The notes below the pieces were generated by a model. It saw only the letters and a program-made list of their open reading frames with translations, was not told where the DNA came from and ran no database searches. Positions 35,182-46,387 of a DNA stretch of 64,000 nucleotides are shown piece by piece. A program made the position numbers and the translations under genes. The stretch's first letter is position 1. Each line of letters starts with the position of its first letter. Origin of the DNA: Oopsacas minuta (Eukaryota > Porifera > Hexactinellida > Lyssacinosida > Leucopsacidae); assembly GCA_024704765.1 (NCBI GenBank), contig JAKMXF010000332.1:142197-206196 (forward strand), written 5' to 3'.

Positions 35182-36975
35182 ATGGCATCCATTTCTAACA
35201 AGATAAGGAAAGTAGAAGATGAATTAAGGGTTTTTCAAACTAGATGGACTGAAAGTTATTCCTTTATTGAATTTAACAACATACCTATTTGTCTCATATG
35301 TAATGAATCTATATCTGTTCTAAAGGAATTTAATGTTAAACGCCATTATGAAACTATTCAGGGAAAGGAATATATCACCATACAAGGAGAATTTCGGAAA
35401 GATAAAATATTACACTTAAGAAGAATCTAACCAAATACCATCAAATCTTTGAGAATTTAGGGGACTAATCTGAATCTTCTGTCAAAGTTAGCTATAAAGT
35501 TGCGGAAATAATTGCAAAGAAGTCCATACCATTTTCAGATGGAGAGTTTATTAAAGAGTGTTTGAGAAGTGTTGCTGAAATAACATGCCCAGACAAAACA
35601 GATGAGATTTCAAAGATAAGTCTATCTCATCAGACAATAGCAAGACGTATAGTTGATTTGTCTTGCTCAATTGAAAACAAGTTGATCTTACGAGCTTCAA
35701 ATTTCAGGTTTTATTCATTGACACTTGACGAAAGTACAAATGCTGCGGATACTGCTCAAGTAGCTATTTTATACGAAGTCTCGAAGACGATTTCAACATT
35801 ACCGAAGAAATGGGCGCTTTAGTCTCATTAAAGGATGCCACGAAAACGAATGATATTTATAAGGCAGTTACGACTACACTGGCAAGATTTGCTTTAGATT
35901 TCGGTGAAATTTCGGAAATAACGACGCATGAAGCTCCAGCAATGGTAGGTAAAAGGGAAGGCCTCATGAAGTTAATTGAAAACGTAGCGCTGCAGTCAGG
36001 TAATACTAATTTAATGAAATACCACTGCATTGTTCATCAAGAGAACCTATGTGCCAAATCTCTTAAAATTGAAAGCGTAATGAAAGTTGTTATCAGAACA
36101 GTTAACTTCATTCGCTCCAGTGGACTTAATCATAGACAGTTTCAAGAATTGCTGAGTGATTTACATTCAGAATTCGGTGACATTATTTACTATGCTGAAG
36201 TTGGATAATTGAGCCGTGGTAAAATGTTAAAACGATTGTTTGATTTGGAAGATGAAATTCAGATGTTCACGCAACGAAAAGGGCAACCAATTCCTGAATT
36301 CCAAGTCGACGAATGGTTACGTGATTTTGCTTGTTAATAGATATTAGTTCTCACTTGAATGAATTAAAACAAGACTTCAAGGAACAGACCAACTAATCCC
36401 TGCGATGTTTGATCATATCAATGCTTTTCAAATTAAGCTTAGTTTATGGGAATCTCAACTCAGAGTAAAGAATTATGTTCATTTTCCAACCATAAGAATG
36501 CACAAAGTGAATGATCCTGAAAGATCGCCAAGTAAATTTCGTCTTTAAGAGAAGAATTCAATGATAGATTCCAGGATTTCAGAAAATACAGTCCCTATTT
36601 GAGTCTATTTTCATCTCCATTCAAAGTAAATATAGATTCCGTGACAGAAAATCTACAAGTGGAGTCATTGATATGCAATGCGATTCTCTTCTAAAGGATA
36701 AATTTGGTCAAGTGGGTTTACTCGACTAAATACATCGTATGTATCTAAGGAAAAATATCCTAGAATACACAATCATTCACTTTTAATGAGCTCTCTTTCG
36801 GAAGCACATATATATATGAGAGCAAGTGTTTTCCAGGATGAAAAATATCAAATGTAATAGCAGGACTCGTATCACAGACAACAACCTTGAATCTTCCATC
36901 AGAGTTGCAAGTTCTGCGATCTCTCCTAATATAGAATTTCCTGTTGCAGCTAAAAATAGCCAAATCTCCCATTAA
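35182..36975 (+). pseudogene. hAT transposase, GTF2IRD2/ZBED-like, degenerate
   Basis: The start at 35182 ('MASISNKIRKVEDELRVFQ') leads to a BED-like finger with 'PICLICNESISVLKEFNVKRHYET'-type spacing (C-x2-C, then H near the end of the block). Then come 'RIVDLSCSIENKLILRASNF', 'FYSLTLDEST' (first acidic motif, frame from 35562), 'EAPAMVGKREGLM' (frame from 35810) and 'YHCIVHQENLCAKSLK'. A stop at 36206 follows 'YYAEVG', after which 'LSRGKMLKRLFDLEDEI' continues. The C-terminal hAT dimerisation block 'VFSRMKNIKCNSRTRITD' survives, ending with TAA at 36973-36975. At least four frame changes and several stops make it dead. Confidence 0.85.
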
Positions 36976-37162
36976 TTTCTAGCCTCATTATCATAAATCA
37001 TAATCTTAATAAATTATCCTAAACAATAGAAATAATTTAAGAATACGGTGCGGCCGACGTCAAAATTCATGTACAAGCTGTGGCCCTTTGCAAAAATAGG
37101 TTGAATATCCCTGGTCTAATCTTTGTGATAATATAATCAATAAACTCAGGAATTATTGAATA

Positions 37163-38464
37163 CAGGGGGGCATAAGTTCTGCCACAATAATATAAGTTAC
37201 CACAAATATTTCCGCCAACATTCAAGTCTTATTTGTCCCTTATCTACATTGTGTTATATGTTTAGGGTGTTGTAATAAAGTCCTATTTCTTCTGTTTCAA
37301 TAATCTTGACAATATTGTAATGGACCAGGATCGATCAAGAATTATTCTATTATTTGAGGAAGGGAAAAGTCCATCAGAAATAGACAAACTACTAAAATTT
37401 CCCAATAGTAGGAGGAAGTTGATATATAGAACTATTAAGCCATATACAGATACTGGAGGGAGAAATGACAAACGTAGGTCTGGTCTTCCACGCTCTGTTA
37501 CCACACAAAGGCTTAAAAAGGTATTGAGGGAACGGATACACAGGAATCCCTGCCGTTCAATGAGGGAAATGGCCTCTGAACTTAGGATCTCTCGTAGATC
37601 TATCGGACGAGTTGTTAAAAGAGGCTTAGAGATACATTCTTTCCAGCGAAAGAGAGTGCACCATCTCTCGGACTTAGTAAAGAGAAAATGAATCACGAGG
37701 AGCAAGGGACTCCTATACTGGCACGCAATCCATGGTCTTGAATCTTTTGTATTTACTGATGAGAAATTATTCACCATAGAGGAAATACATAACCCGCAAA
37801 ACGATCGTATCATCTCATCCTCACTTGAAAACATTCCTGAAGAACTTCGATACGTTAGCCGGATCAAAAAGCTCTCTCAGTGATGGTATGGGAGGGAATT
37901 TCTGCAATTAGCTGGACACCACTCATCTTTGTACTCGTAGGAGTCAAAATCAATACTCAGACCTACCGAGAGCTTATATTATCGCCTGTTGTAAAAGAAC
38001 TGAGCCGTACGATGTTTTCTGGAAAACCTTTTGTGTTTCAACAGGACGGTGCTCCAGTTCATACTTCTAATGCCACACACGCATGCTTTCGGAGCAATAC
38101 TCCCAATTTTATTCGGAAGGAGGAATGGCCACCTTACAGTCCTGATTTTAACCCAATGGACTATTCCATCTGGTTAATCTTGGAAACAAATACTTGTTCA
38201 AAGTCTCACACTAATGTAGAGTCATTGAAAACCGCAGTGTGTCGAGAATGGGATAGGATACCTCAAGAAACCCTACGTTCCGCTGTTGATGCTTTTCCTA
38301 AGAGACTGCACGCTGTTATCAAAGCAAAAGGTGGCGATATTGAAATATAATTGATAATATTCACAATGAATGTATTTGTATTCACTTGAAAAGTATTAGA
38401 ATGATACTGTGCTTATTAGAAATCATAAAGAAATTTAACCTTGTATCAGCTTTGCCCCACCCTG
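37163..38464 (+). mobile_element. DD37D Tc1/mariner element, family 2 copy B
   Basis: 1302 bp, TA at 37161-37162 and 38465-38466. The left end 'caggggggcataagttctgc' lacks one or two bases compared with copy A. The outer ~60 bp on the right are clearly diverged from copy A ('cttgtatcagctttgcccca'), while the rest appears identical. It lies 49 bp after the hAT end. Confidence 0.92.
37320..38350 (+). pseudogene. DD37D transposase, family 2 copy B, same lesions as copy A
   Basis: The translation of both segments (123 codons from 37320, 156 codons from 37880) is identical to copy A at 28320-29350. This includes the TGA at 37689-37691 and the frame change just before 37880 that separates 'RYVSRIKKL' from 'SVMVWEGISA'. 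The catalytic aspartates are in 'FVFTDEKLF', 'FQQDGAPVHTSN' and 'SPDFNPMDYS'. The middle part between the stop and the shift is open in the first frame. Confidence 0.92.
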
Positions 38465-38589
38465 TATACAATCAGTAATAGAAATATCAAGATACAGCGA
38501 ATTCTATGCACATATATTGTGGTTGAAATATCGGCATTAAAAGAAAGGGAATATTTCAAATAATTTTATCCACTTGGTGTATGTATATA

Positions 38590-39504
38590 CTCTAAGTGGG
38601 CAAAAGTATTTCAAAACACAAATATATTGTCATAAATTGTATACTCTTTCCCGCTCCTATATATTGTGTAGTCCATATTCGTATCTACTATGTAGTAATT
38701 TGTATAGAATAACATATGTTTTTCAAGAAATTCAAAAAATATTTTCGATTTACGCTTTTGGAAGGTGTTAATTATTAATAATTATTAGATAATTATTGAT
38801 AATCAAAATATGTGGTATTTCAAAGCCTATTAAGAATCTATAATTTCTGACTTGATATTTGAATTCTACGTAGGCGAGTTACCCCATATTGAAATTTCCA
38901 ATCGGATTGAACAATTTTTACCAGAGTTATAGATGAATTTCAATTTGTGCCATTTGTGCCACCTTTTGCCCAAGGTGGCACAAGTGGCCGCTACCAAGAG
39001 GTTATTATGGAATTCAAGGGTTAGCTTAGTCATACCATTCGAAAAATATTACTTCGACTTATTCCTCCTAGCCCTAGTTGCCTTCCTTGTAGTGGCGCTT
39101 TTCCTGCCACCTGTGCCACTTTTTTCAAAAAGTGGCACAAGTAGGACAAATTGAATTTCTTCCATAACTTTAATAAAAATTGTTCAATCCGATTGGAAAT
39201 TTCAATATGGGGTAACTCACCTACGTAGAATTCAAATATCAAGTCAGAAATTATAGATTCTTAATAGGCTTTGAAATACCACATATTTTGATTATCAATA
39301 ATTATCTAATAATTATTAATAATTAACACCTTCCAAAAGCGTAAATCGAAAATATTTTTTTGAAATTCTTGAAAAACATATGTTATTCTATACAAATTAC
39401 TACATAGTAGATACGAATATAGACTACACAATATATAGGAGCGGGAAAGAGTATACAATTTATGACAATATATTGTGTTTTGAAATACTTTTGTCCACTT
39501 AGAG
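38590..39504. mobile_element. 915 bp foldback Tc1-like non-autonomous element, copy 2
   Basis: The ends 'ctctaagtgggcaaaagtat' and the complement of 'atacttttgtccacttagag' are flanked by TA (38588-38589, 39505-39506). Arms of ~340 bp pair with each other and match copy 1 at 32871-33771. The centre carries the same hairpins ('ggtggcac'/'gtgccacc') but runs in the opposite direction. Confidence 0.93.
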
Positions 39505-39641
39505 TATATATACATAAATTTGTTGTTTTCTCACGCATTGGTTTCTTTCAAAATTCGAATAGTCTGAAAGTTGTTCATGTATTCCTTTAGATATATCATG
39601 CGTTGTTCGAATATTACACAAATATGTCTGCGTGTATTCTA

Positions 39642-40948
39642 CAGGGTGGCTCATAAGTTCTGTCCCATACTTTAATACATAACCATAGATTTTAGGGTAT
39701 AGCTAGGTGATTGGTTTTGCGTTTCAAGCTTCTATATAGTCTTATAATTATTCTAAACTGTTCATCTTAACATCTTATAGTTTTAGCTAGACAAATTCCT
39801 CGATGGAAACGGAAAGGTTGACAATTATCGAATTATATCGAAAAGGAAAGATCAAAGTGAAATTTTGGAAATTCTCAATATTCCTAAAACGAGGCGAAAG
39901 TTTGTATACAGTACCATTAATAGGTATAAAGATACTAGCAGCGTCTCTGACAAGCCCAGATCTGGTCGTCCCACATCTGTAACGACAACAAGGATGAGGA
40001 AGATCGTAAGAGGTCGTGTATGGCGAAATCCCAGTCGATCCGTGAGAAAAATGGCTGCAGAGCTCAAGGTATCTCGTTCTTCCCTCCAAAGAATTGTCAA
40101 AAGAGACCTGGGTTTATCCTCATTTAAAAAACGTAAAGTACACTATCTTTCAAAGGTAATGAGGAGAAGAGGTTGAAGAGAAGCAAAGGTCTCATTGACC
40201 GGTTCGCTATCCAAGGTCTTGATCATGTCTTGTTCTCAGATGAGAAATTATTTACGATAGAGGAAGCTTATAATCAACAAAACGACAGAATATTGTCTTC
40301 TACAGCGTCTACCATCCCTGAGGAGTACAGATATGTAAAAAGAGTACAGAAACCATGTTCTGTTATGGTTTGGGCTGGAATATCTTCACTTGGCCGGACT
40401 CTAATAGTTTTCATCCCAACTGGGGTAAAATAAATGCTCAAACTTACCAAAACCTTGTTCTAAAGCCTATAGTCAAAGATCTTAGCAAGTCGATGTTTAA
40501 CAATGAAACCTTTTTGCTCCAACAAGACGGTGCCCCTGCTCATACAGCAAATACCACTCAAAGCTGGCTTCACTCCGAAATTCCTGACTTTATTTCCAAA
40601 CAGAAATGGCCCCCATCTAGTCCGGACCCTAACCCTCTAGACTTCTCAGTTTGGTCTATATTACAACAAAGGCTTGTTGTAAATCCCATAAAAATTTGGA
40701 GGCCCTGAAGCGATCAATAATACGTGCTTGGAATGAAATCCCCCAGAAAACCATGCGAATGGCAGTAGAAACGGTTCCTTCACGACTTAGGGCTGTAATT
40801 AAGAAAAAAGGTGGATATATTGAATAAGCCTAATATATTATTATCCAAATAATGTGTACGTTATTGTGTTAAGATTTTAAGTCATTTCAGTTAGTTTTGC
40901 CAAAATAATGACCTTTTATGTGTGGGAAAGAACTTATGGGCCACCCTG
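39642..40948 (+). mobile_element. DD37D Tc1/mariner element, family 3
   Basis: 1307 bp with ends 'cagggtggctcataagttct' and the complement of 'agaacttatgggccaccctg', TA at 39640-39641 and 40949-40950. The ends are almost the same as those of families 1 and 2. Confidence 0.93.
39803..40827 (+). pseudogene. DD37D transposase, family 3, frameshifted
   Basis: ATG 39803 ('METERLTIIELYRKGK') goes out of frame within 60 bases. The frame from 39865 carries 'IPKTRRKFVYSTINRYKDT', 'RSGRPTSVTTTRMRKIVRGR' and the second helix-turn-helix. The next frame (40173) has 'HVLFSDEKLFTIEEAYNQQN' (first aspartate) and 'SVMVWAGISSLGRT'. A further change at ~40430 leads to 'LLQQDGAPAHTANTTQSWL' (second aspartate) and 'SSPDPNPLDFSVW' (third, 37 residues later). 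Another leads to the end 'RAVIKKKGGYIE'. Four simple breaks suggest a moderately young copy. Confidence 0.9.
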
Positions 40949-40950
40949 TA

Positions 40951-41371
40951 AGTGCTAAGAGTAAATACCCGAATGAATATTTATCAACCAAAATTCAAAT
41001 TTATGTCATTATATTAGTGACAGGTGTTTCGATTTAAATGTTATATTAGATCCCAAAGTGTTTCAGTTGGAAATATTTACTCGTAATATTTGAAAATCAT
41101 TGTAGAGAACCGGATGCGTATGGTAATTTTAGGAGAAACAAGTATATATGTAAGGAAACGCAACGAAATACTGCCCATTCTATTTGGGGCATTCAAAAAT
41201 TCCCATCCTTAGTTTATAGTAGCCAAACTCTCCTCGATTACATGAAATGCATTTTATATCCTAATAAGCCAACGAGCACCTATGATATGCTGTTGAGCAA
41301 TTCACTCTAGCTAATATAACCCTGATATATCCTACTTCCAATTTGACCTATTTTTGAGAGTCAACTTTTTC
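40951..41371. other. No gene; includes flank shared with the mariner remnant at 44.7 kb
   Basis: From about 41301 the sequence ('caattcactctagctaatat', 'gatatatcctacttcc') matches the reverse complement of ~44700-44760, so it is probably the 5' end of the following mariner remnant. The rest shows nothing. Confidence 0.5.
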
Positions 41372-41760
41372 ATGTCTTCAAAACAAATGTCAAGCAAAAG
41401 GGAACAACGAGCTTACGAAAAGATTTATGCAGAACTCGGATACAAACCACGCCAGATACATGGGGATCTAGTCATTGTTTAACATTGGGCAGCTCTAGCG
41501 TATCCCACTGTAAAGGAATGGCCACACAAATTAAAGTTGGTAGAGGCAGCATTGAAGATGACCCTCGGATCGCGGACGAATTTCCGATACCACCGCTGAA
41601 ATTGCCTCTGAAATCCTGGAAGATTTGGATACTGACTCCCATTTGAGCGTTGAAGAGATTGGTCAAATCCTGTACATCTCATTGGGGAAGTGTTCATACA
41701 ATTCTACACGATTATCTCGAATACTAGAATGATTTCAGACAGATGGTTACCAAAAATCCT
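41372..41760 (+). pseudogene. Mariner transposase N-terminal remnant
   Basis: 'MSSKQMSSKREQRAYEKIYA' starts a mariner-type helix-turn-helix and stops after 37 codons. In other frames 'YPTVKEWPHKLK' and 'EDDPRIAD' correspond to the usual 'VKRWARRF...EDDPRxGRP' region, and 'EEIGQILYISLGSVHTILHD' to the second helix-turn-helix. The catalytic part is absent. It matches the remnant at 44024-44673 in inverse orientation. Confidence 0.75.
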
Positions 41761-42378
41761 CACAAGGGGGCATAAAGAGGAGAGGGTTTCATGCTTGACC
41801 AATCTATTTGTCACAATTAATTGATTAGGTTAATATTGAGTTGTTTCGCCTCTTTCTTTGACTCTGAACAATATATTTAAAGTATATGTTTTGCAATGGT
41901 AGCACAATAATATATCCTGTATATAGCAATGTTCCCAAAAATTTAAGATTTTTGTAAAATATTGGGAAGGGGAACCCCAAGATCTCAGATACAACAGCAA
42001 TAGGCGAATAAATATGATTTATCTAAAGATGATGAAATACATAGTTTAATTATGAAGAATAACCATTGTTGATTTGAAAAATGGCACATACGCTATCAAT
42101 TAATATTAACGCTTTGAAGAGGCCGCATAGGTGTTAAGAATATTTTGTGGAATCAATTGTGCAAAGAGTAATCTCAATACTCATATAAGAATAATGAAAA
42201 CGATATAATACCTAACTTCCTATAAAGTATTCTTAACAATTTGCATGAAGAGCACAATAATGGCGCATAAATTTGTATCGAAATATTGAAAATAGAGAGA
42301 TGTATTAACTGGACGGCTTCAAGTAATTGATTATAGAACAATAAATGCTATACGTAGATAAAGATTACCGAATTTAAA
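41761..42378. other. No gene recognised
   Basis: AT-rich. Catalytic mariner motifs were looked for and not seen. Confidence 0.45.
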
Positions 42379-42662
42379 TATCGTATCTATTCGAATAGTA
42401 CCGGGGCGATTATAAATTTTAACCCATTCTAAGGGGCGACAATTATTCAAGTGAAGTGATTGGGTAGGTACTAGGTAGCTCTTCATTTAGCCACACTAAA
42501 TGGAGTAATGCTATTAGTATCTACATTGATCTACTATTTGGATAGATGCGATATTAACAATTCGGGGTAGGCGATTATTAATTTCAAACACCCCAAAAGG
42601 GGGGCAATTGTTCGAGGGAGGCGATTATTTGAATAGGTGCTACTATTCGAATAAATACGATA
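42379..42662. repeat. 284 bp foldback element with 'ggggcgattat' internal repeats
   Basis: The left end 'tatcgtatctattcgaatag' and the right end, the complement of 'tactattcgaataaatacga' + ta, are inverted repeats. The G-rich box 'ggggcgattata', 'ggggcgacaattattc', 'ggcgattatt', 'ggggggcaattgttcgag' and 'gaggcgattattt' recurs through the interior. No coding capacity and no assigned superfamily. Confidence 0.7.
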
Positions 42663-44023
42663 AACCAAGAAGTAACAATACATTGGTTAAATACAAGAAT
42701 ACGATAAAATAGTTCATTTTTAGAGAAATATGAGTTGTGTTTAGGGACAAAATATTTATAGAACTATTTGGGTTTCATTGTGTTGAATCTTTGAGTGTTT
42801 TCCACATATACTTCAAGGGTAGCAAGGGATTCAAATACAAAATCTTTTGAAATAAATGCAATAGAATTCACAGAATAATTGTTTACTCCCGACAGATATA
42901 TAAATACAGTTTTGACAGAATTATTAAATATGAAGCACATTTCACAAAAGGTTATAACTATTGGGTGTCTGCTTCACCTGTTGATGAATTAATATCGAGT
43001 AAAATTAAACAAAGGTTCTGAATGATTTATGCCAAATAATAATAGGAGACCATGGACCGAAAACTCCCCGAAATTTGAATACGAATAGAATACTCGGTAG
43101 CCTATTCCAGTGAATATTTGATGAAGGATACACTAGCAACCACACATGCATATATTTCAAATAGGAGAAAGCAATAATCTTGGAACACCTTGGAATCTGG
43201 GAGTATGATTTCAGTATATGTTTCTACACATATTTCAACACCTCACCCAATATATGCATCCAAAAGAGGAACAATTTACGTTTTGAAAAATACATACATT
43301 CGACATCAGATAATTTCACGTGTACACGAAAGACAAATCGTTGGCGTTAACGAATAACAGGATTATTGAAGGTTCGAAAAAAAATAGACAGAACATCAAA
43401 ATACAAGAACACAAAACTAGGTATTAAGAAGTAAAGACTATGCAATATGCCAGTGATGCCCAACTAGGCAGATCGCAGTCCGGATTCGGACATTTCTTCA
43501 ATCTAATCCGGACCGCAAGCTTCGGATTGGATTCATCCAAACTCCTTTCAGATTCTGACTATCTAAGAAATATATTCTATGTAATTACTCTTCGAGATAG
43601 TTTTGCCAACTTAATTATATATACAATTTCATTTAAATAGAGACTTAACTTCCACTGATTATAATACATGAATTATCATTCCAAGTAAATAGTTTATGAC
43701 TTTTATGTACTTATTAGCATTAGATTCACAGTAGGAAATTTAGTGGTATATTGCAGTTTCATAGAAGCGATTAATTTAGTGAAATATATGTAGTCGACCG
43801 CTGATCTTTTGGTATAAATATATGGAACTTTACTGAAATACTTGGGGAATCTATACAGTATGCGAAGTTTAGTATATTTCAAAATACTATCCGGTAACAG
43901 AAACATGTACAAGGTGCTAAGAAAATGATATCCGATTATTGGAAAACAAATAATACTTCTGGCATTCAAAAACTTGCCATCTTTGTTGAATACCTTGACA
44001 CTACATCTTACGAACCTAAATTG
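42663..44023. other. No gene recognised
   Basis: Low-information sequence. Frames at 43440-43640 (plus) and 43703-44065 (minus) lack recognisable motifs. Confidence 0.45.
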
Positions 44024-44673
44024 TACATAAAATGTTCGAAATACTCCCCCTCTACATCTATGCATAGTTGTAGCCTTTCAACCCACGACGAAAATGGATT
44101 TTTCTACTCGTCTCTATTCACTGAATTAAGGTAGTGTTAATCCCATTTCCTAACTCTTGTGGGGTTTGAAATAGCCGCCCTCCGAAATGTGTTTTCAAGT
44201 GAGGAAATAGCCTGAAATTACAACTGATAGATCTGAGGAATAAGGAGGATGTTCTTCGCGCATCTTGTCCTCTTATCCTCTTGCCATTTGGAAGGTTTTT
44301 GGTATCCATCGTACTGAAATCTTTCGATATTCGAGATAATCGGTAGAATTGTATGATCACTCCCCGATGAGATGTCCAAGATTAGGGCAATCTCCTCAAC
44401 TCTCAAATGGGGTCAATATCGAATAGTTCCAGAATTTGAGCAATATCAGGGGTGGTTGCAGAAATTGGTCTTACAGTCCGAGGGTCATCTTCAATGCTGC
44501 CTCTACCGCCATTAATTTACGTGCCCATTCCTTTACAGTGGGATACGCTAGAGGTTCCCAATGTTCAACGGTGACGAGATCCCAATGTATCTGGAGTGGT
44601 TTGTCGCTGAGTACGGTACGAATCTTTATATAATCTCATTGTTCGGTTTGCTTGATATGTGTTTTGAAACCAT
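44024..44673 (-). pseudogene. Mariner transposase remnant, internal catalytic region deleted
   Basis: Minus-strand ATG 44673 ('MVSKHISSK') begins the same N-terminus as at 41372. The helix-turn-helix block reads 'RVEEIALILDISSGSDHTIL'. The sequence then jumps to the C-terminal 'LFPHLKTHFGGRLFQTPQEL' block and a degraded 'RLKGYNYA'-type end near 44030, so the segment with the first two aspartates is gone. Many stops. Confidence 0.75.
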
Positions 44674-46387
44674 GAAAAATTTGCCGCCGAAATAGGTAAA
44701 ATTGAAGGTAGTATATATCAAGATATATATATAGCTTGAGTGAATTGCTAAACTGCTTTAAATAGGCAATCGATAAGACTAATCGGATACTATAAATCTC
44801 ATGAAATCGAGCAGAGTTTAGCTGCTATAAACTAATGATGGGAACTCTTTGAATACTCTAAGTACTCGAATATTATGAGATATTATTGGGAGGTATTCTA
44901 GTACATTATCGATAAGATAACCAATAATAATCAACGCGAAGTTCGAACATCAAATTATCGGAAAGTGATAATTCGCTATTAAGATTTGAAAAATATTATA
45001 GGGATTAAATTTAAAGTAATTAATCACAATTGTAAAATAAAGTGATTACCAATTTTCCACGAGAAAATTACAATCCATTCATCTTTGACTCAGATTGCAA
45101 GATAATCGTATCTGAACCTGAAAATTTCTGTATTAAGTTTTGTGGGATGGGACAGAGTGTGCAAGGAGAATGTGTCAAAATGTTTTGTGAAAGTAGCGAT
45201 GCTATAGTTAAACATAATCAAATATAATCGTGGGGCCTGGTCTGCCAATTTGGTAAAGATAATGGTTAGGAAGAAATATCTCTTGATGTTCGAATTTTAT
45301 CAAATAGATTTACATTCTTCATAAATTTCCAATGAATAACAAAATTTTGGATGATTTTTAAAGAATTCGCGTTTATCCCTATCCTATGGAAAATGTTAAG
45401 TAAGATATTTTGTGAGTATATAACAGCTTTTCGTTGATAAGGAATAATATCTCAATATACGGGAATGTCAAATAACAATCATACAAAAATATAATATGTG
45501 TCACAATATTCATAATCTAAAGGTATAAAATAGTATGGATATATATATATACTCATTAAAAAAGAAAGATCTGCAGCATATGATAACTAAAAGAGAAATA
45601 TACGAAAAAGGTAATAACGCAGAAAATACATTCCTCAAAATTTTCAAAAGGAAGATGGGAAAACATATACAAGAATATTTCCCTTGAAGTTAATTCTATT
45701 GTATACATGAAACTGCCCAAATACAAGATAGCATTTGAACTAACAAAAAAATGCACCATGACAAAGTTCAATAACAAAGGTTATAGGCTCATCCAATCAG
45801 AGGAAAATATCAATACAGGAAGGTCGAGGTCAAATGTGTTTTCCCAAATAATAATTCTCATTAGGGAATCTTGCTGAGCATTGATATACCATCTATATGT
45901 GTATTAATGCAATTAGACAAGTTTGAAAACTAAGAGAACGAGTCTGACTATAATCAATTTTATAATGGATACTCCAGTGAAATAACACTCCAATACCCTT
46001 CGGCAACAATTAGGGGATTACTTGATTAAAATCACCCAGAAGGAGCATACATTGAGGGCAAATAACATAAGACAAAGAGTCCGTGGTGAGTGAAAAGGCC
46101 TGAATGACATACGTAGGACTGTATTTATTATGTGCAGGGAGGAAGAAGAAATATTACACTGCACATACTGATGATTATCATAGAGAATCATTTCAAAGTC
46201 GATGAACATGATATTCTATCCGTAAACAAAAATAGCCCTTAGGATCTTTAGGTTTAAGACAGTAAGGCCGCTACAGTGAATACACAATTGGTGCAACGCA
46301 ATACTTGACGAATTGTGATAACATGTAAATACACTAACAGAAAACGTTGGGAAAAATACGCTAAAATAGTTATTAACAGATTATCTA
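44674..46387. other. No gene recognised beyond the mariner flank
   Basis: 44674-44770 is the outer part of the mariner remnant (it matches the reverse complement of ~41290-41370). The rest is AT-rich without motifs. Confidence 0.45.

Larger units (their letters stand above)
32601..37113 (+). mobile_element. hAT element (GTF2IRD2-like) carrying two nested insertions
   Basis: The left end is 'caggggtgtccaacccgcgg' and the right end the complement of 'ccagggatattcaacc' type sequence (ending 37113). The flanks are GTGTAATC (32593-32600) and GTCTAATC (37114-37121), an 8 bp target duplication with one mismatch. Inside are a 901 bp foldback element (32871-33771) and a 1323 bp mariner (33781-35103), only 9 bp apart. 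Without them the hAT is ~2.29 kb. Confidence 0.9.
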
